Assembly (NCBI RefSeq): GCF_002813445.1
Contig: NZ_PHHD01000001.1
Span: 5,270,001-5,334,000, forward strand
Reading direction: 5' to 3'
DNA from: Pseudomonas tolaasii NCPPB 2192
GTDB lineage: Bacteria > Pseudomonadota > Gammaproteobacteria > Pseudomonadales > Pseudomonadaceae
DNA length: 64,000 nt
Positions 62,786 to 64,000 of this stretch are shown here, piece after piece. Numbering within the stretch: the first letter of the stretch is position 1; each line of letters starts with the position of its first letter. The notes under the pieces were generated by a model. The model saw only the letters and a list, made by a program, of their open reading frames with translations, was not told where the DNA came from and ran no database searches. The position numbers were made by a program, and so were the translations under genes.

Positions 62786-64000
62786 GACTCAACCGGCTCC
62801 AGGCTTTGCGGCTCTTTGCGCCAGCGACGGCCAAGGCGGTCGAAGTACAGGTAGATCACCGGCGTGGTGAACAGGGTCAGCACCTGGCTCACCAGCAAAC
62901 CGCCGACCATCACCAGGCCCAGCGGCTGGCGCAATTCGGCGCCGGAACCGGTGGCCAGCATCAACGGCACGGCGCCGAACAATGCGGCCAGGGTGGTCAT
63001 CAGGATCGGCCGGAACCGCAGCAGCGCCGCCTGATAAATCGCCGTCTGCGGGTCCAGCCCCTGGTTACGTTCGGCGTCGAGGGCGAAGTCAATCATCATG
63101 ATCGCGTTCTTTTTCACGATGCCGATCAGCAAAATGATGCCGATGATCGCGATCATGCCCAGGTCATTGCCGCTGAGCAGCAACGCGAGCAAGGCCCCCA
63201 CCGCTGCCGACGGCAAGGTGGAAAGAATGGTGATCGGGTGGATGTAACTCTCGTACAGCACACCGAGCACGATGTACATGGTCACCACCGCCGCCAGAAT
63301 CAGCAGCAAGGTGCTCGACAGCGAGGCTTCGAACGCCTGGGCCGCGCCCTGGAACTGGGTCTGCACGCCTACCGGCATGCCGATGTCTTTCTGGGTCTGG
63401 TTAATCAGTTCCACGCCTTTGCCCAGCGCAACGCCGGGGGCCAGGTTGAACGACATCATCACCGCCGGGAACTGGCCGATATGGGCGATGGCCAACTGCG
63501 CCTGGCGCTGCTCCACATGGGCCAGGCTCGACAGCCGCACCTGGCCGCCGTCGGTGGTTTTCACGTGGATCTGGTTCAGTGCAGCCGGGCCGAGGGTCTC
63601 ACCCGATTGAGCCTGCAGCACCACGCGGTACTGGCTGGCCTGGGTATAGATGGTGGAAATCTGCCGTTGGCCGAAGGCATCGTACAACGCGTCGGTGATG
63701 GTCGACACACTGACGCCCAGGCGCGAGGCCGCGTCGCGGTCGATCACCAGGAACACCTGCAAGCCTTTGTCCTGCAGGTCGCTGGCGACGTCGGTAAGTT
63801 CCGGCAACTGGCTGAGGGCGTGCACCAGCTTGTCGCTCCACAGCGCCAGCAGTTCGGCATCGGGCGACGACATGCTGAACTGGTACTGGGTGCGGCTGAC
63901 GCGGTCTTCGATGGTCAGGTCCTGCACCGGCTGCATGAACAGACGGATGCCGACCAGCTTGTCGATTTGCGGCTGCAGGCGCGTGATGACTTGCGCGGCG
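62782..64000 (-). CDS. muxB: RND efflux pump subunit MuxB-like, 3'-terminal part (cut by window edge)
   Basis: The last 405 or so codons of a second RND gene. The reading frame is open to the right edge (Q-V-I-T-R-L-Q-P-Q-I-D-K-L just before position 63936), so the internal ATG at 63936 is not the start. Visible are the second periplasmic loop and the last helices, with V-K-K-N-A-I-M-M-I-D and the C-terminus T-T-P-V-I-Y-L-Y-F-D-R. It resembles the neighbouring muxC over the same region, and the stop overlaps the muxC start by four bases. Confidence 0.88.
   Translation of the reverse strand, partial: AAQVITRLQPQIDKLVGIRLFMQPVQDLTIEDRVSRTQYQFSMSSPDAELLALWSDKLVHALSQLPELTDVASDLQDKGLQVFLVIDRDAASRLGVSVSTITDALYDAFGQRQISTIYTQASQYRVVLQAQSGETLGPAALNQIHVKTTDGGQVRLSSLAHVEQRQAQLAIAHIGQFPAVMMSFNLAPGVALGKGVELINQTQKDIGMPVGVQTQFQGAAQAFEASLSSTLLLILAAVVTMYIVLGVLYESYIHPITILSTLPSAAVGALLALLLSGNDLGMIAIIGIILLIGIVKKNAIMMIDFALDAERNQGLDPQTAIYQAALLRFRPILMTTLAALFGAVPLMLATGSGAELRQPLGLVMVGGLLVSQVLTLFTTPVIYLYFDRLGRRWRKEPQSLEPVES

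Noticed and set aside
59735..62854. A 1039-codon open frame on the plus strand opposite muxC
   Set aside because: It is an antisense shadow in GC-rich DNA: the product is rich in Gln, His and Arg with no recognisable domain, whereas the minus strand encodes a complete RND pump. Long plus-strand frames opposite dnaE2 and the TerC-family gene, and a long minus-strand frame opposite the acetoacetyl-CoA synthetase gene, were rejected for the same reason.
63936..63938. ATG at 63936 as the start of muxB
   Set aside because: The frame stays open to the window edge and encodes normal RND loop sequence upstream of this codon, so the gene is simply cut off.

Overview
This 64 kb window is a high-GC stretch of a Pseudomonas chromosome, most likely from the P. 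fluorescens group. The evidence is the gene content (HbcR-type 3-hydroxybutyrate catabolism, the LexA2-ImuA-ImuB-DnaE2 mutagenesis operon, a MuxBC-OpmB efflux operon, an OprD-family porin, the D-lysine-pathway enzyme HglS). A second line is about ten intergenic copies of the paired palindromic repeat beginning TGTGGGAGC(T/G)GGCTTGCC, typical of REP/REPIN elements in this group. I see no rRNA or tRNA gene, no CRISPR array, no prophage and no insertion sequence. Nearly all the DNA is accounted for by about 45 intact genes. Two are cut by the window edges: a parvulin at the left and muxB at the right.

Layout, left to right. 1-5.8 kb: a parvulin tail, then yejABEF, a peptide (microcin C-type) ABC importer. 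5.8-11.8 kb: a 3-hydroxybutyrate/acetoacetate module with a sigma54 activator (HbcR-like), a GntP-family permease behind a good -24/-12 promoter, BdhA, and acetoacetyl-CoA synthetase. 11.9-14.8 kb: a large hybrid sensor kinase and a small parvulin. 14.9-21.5 kb (minus strand): KdgK, then a D-amino-acid module with a zinc/PLP D-serine dehydratase-like enzyme, an IclR regulator, RidA and a polar amino acid ABC transporter. 21.8-24.1 kb: a small secreted protein, a thioredoxin-like protein and a TerC/CBS/CorC membrane protein.

24.5-33.5 kb is a sugar/polyol catabolic island. Divergent arms carry a SorC-type regulator with an RpiB-type isomerase, and an RbsACB-type importer with an SDR dehydrogenase, a zinc alcohol dehydrogenase, and separate DhaK and DhaL kinase subunits. 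The enzyme set resembles tetritol (threitol/erythritol) pathways. 33.6-36.2 kb: a LysR regulator divergent from a 14-helix MFS exporter. 36.3-47.2 kb: housekeeping and accessory genes (SohB, a histidine phosphatase, an SCP2 protein, a GH63-like glycosidase, an OprD porin, HglS, a YdcH-like protein, transketolase).

47.4-57.5 kb (minus strand) is a DNA-damage region: lexA2-imuA-imuB-dnaE2 behind a perfect LexA2-type palindrome, followed by a hybrid histidine kinase whose stop codon overlaps the start of uvrA2. This UvrA paralogue lacks the UvrB-binding insertion. 57.5-58.2 kb is a gene-free block with two inverted copies of an approximately 215-bp repeat around two REPINs. 58.2-64 kb (minus strand): opmB, muxC and partial muxB of an RND efflux system. 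The signal-peptide region of opmB is partly encoded by a REP-like palindrome.

The observations most worth following are the kinase-uvrA2 coupling next to the mutasome operon, the candidate tetritol operon with a DhaM-less kinase pair, the REP-derived N-terminus of OpmB, and the Zn-type D-serine dehydratase paired with RidA.
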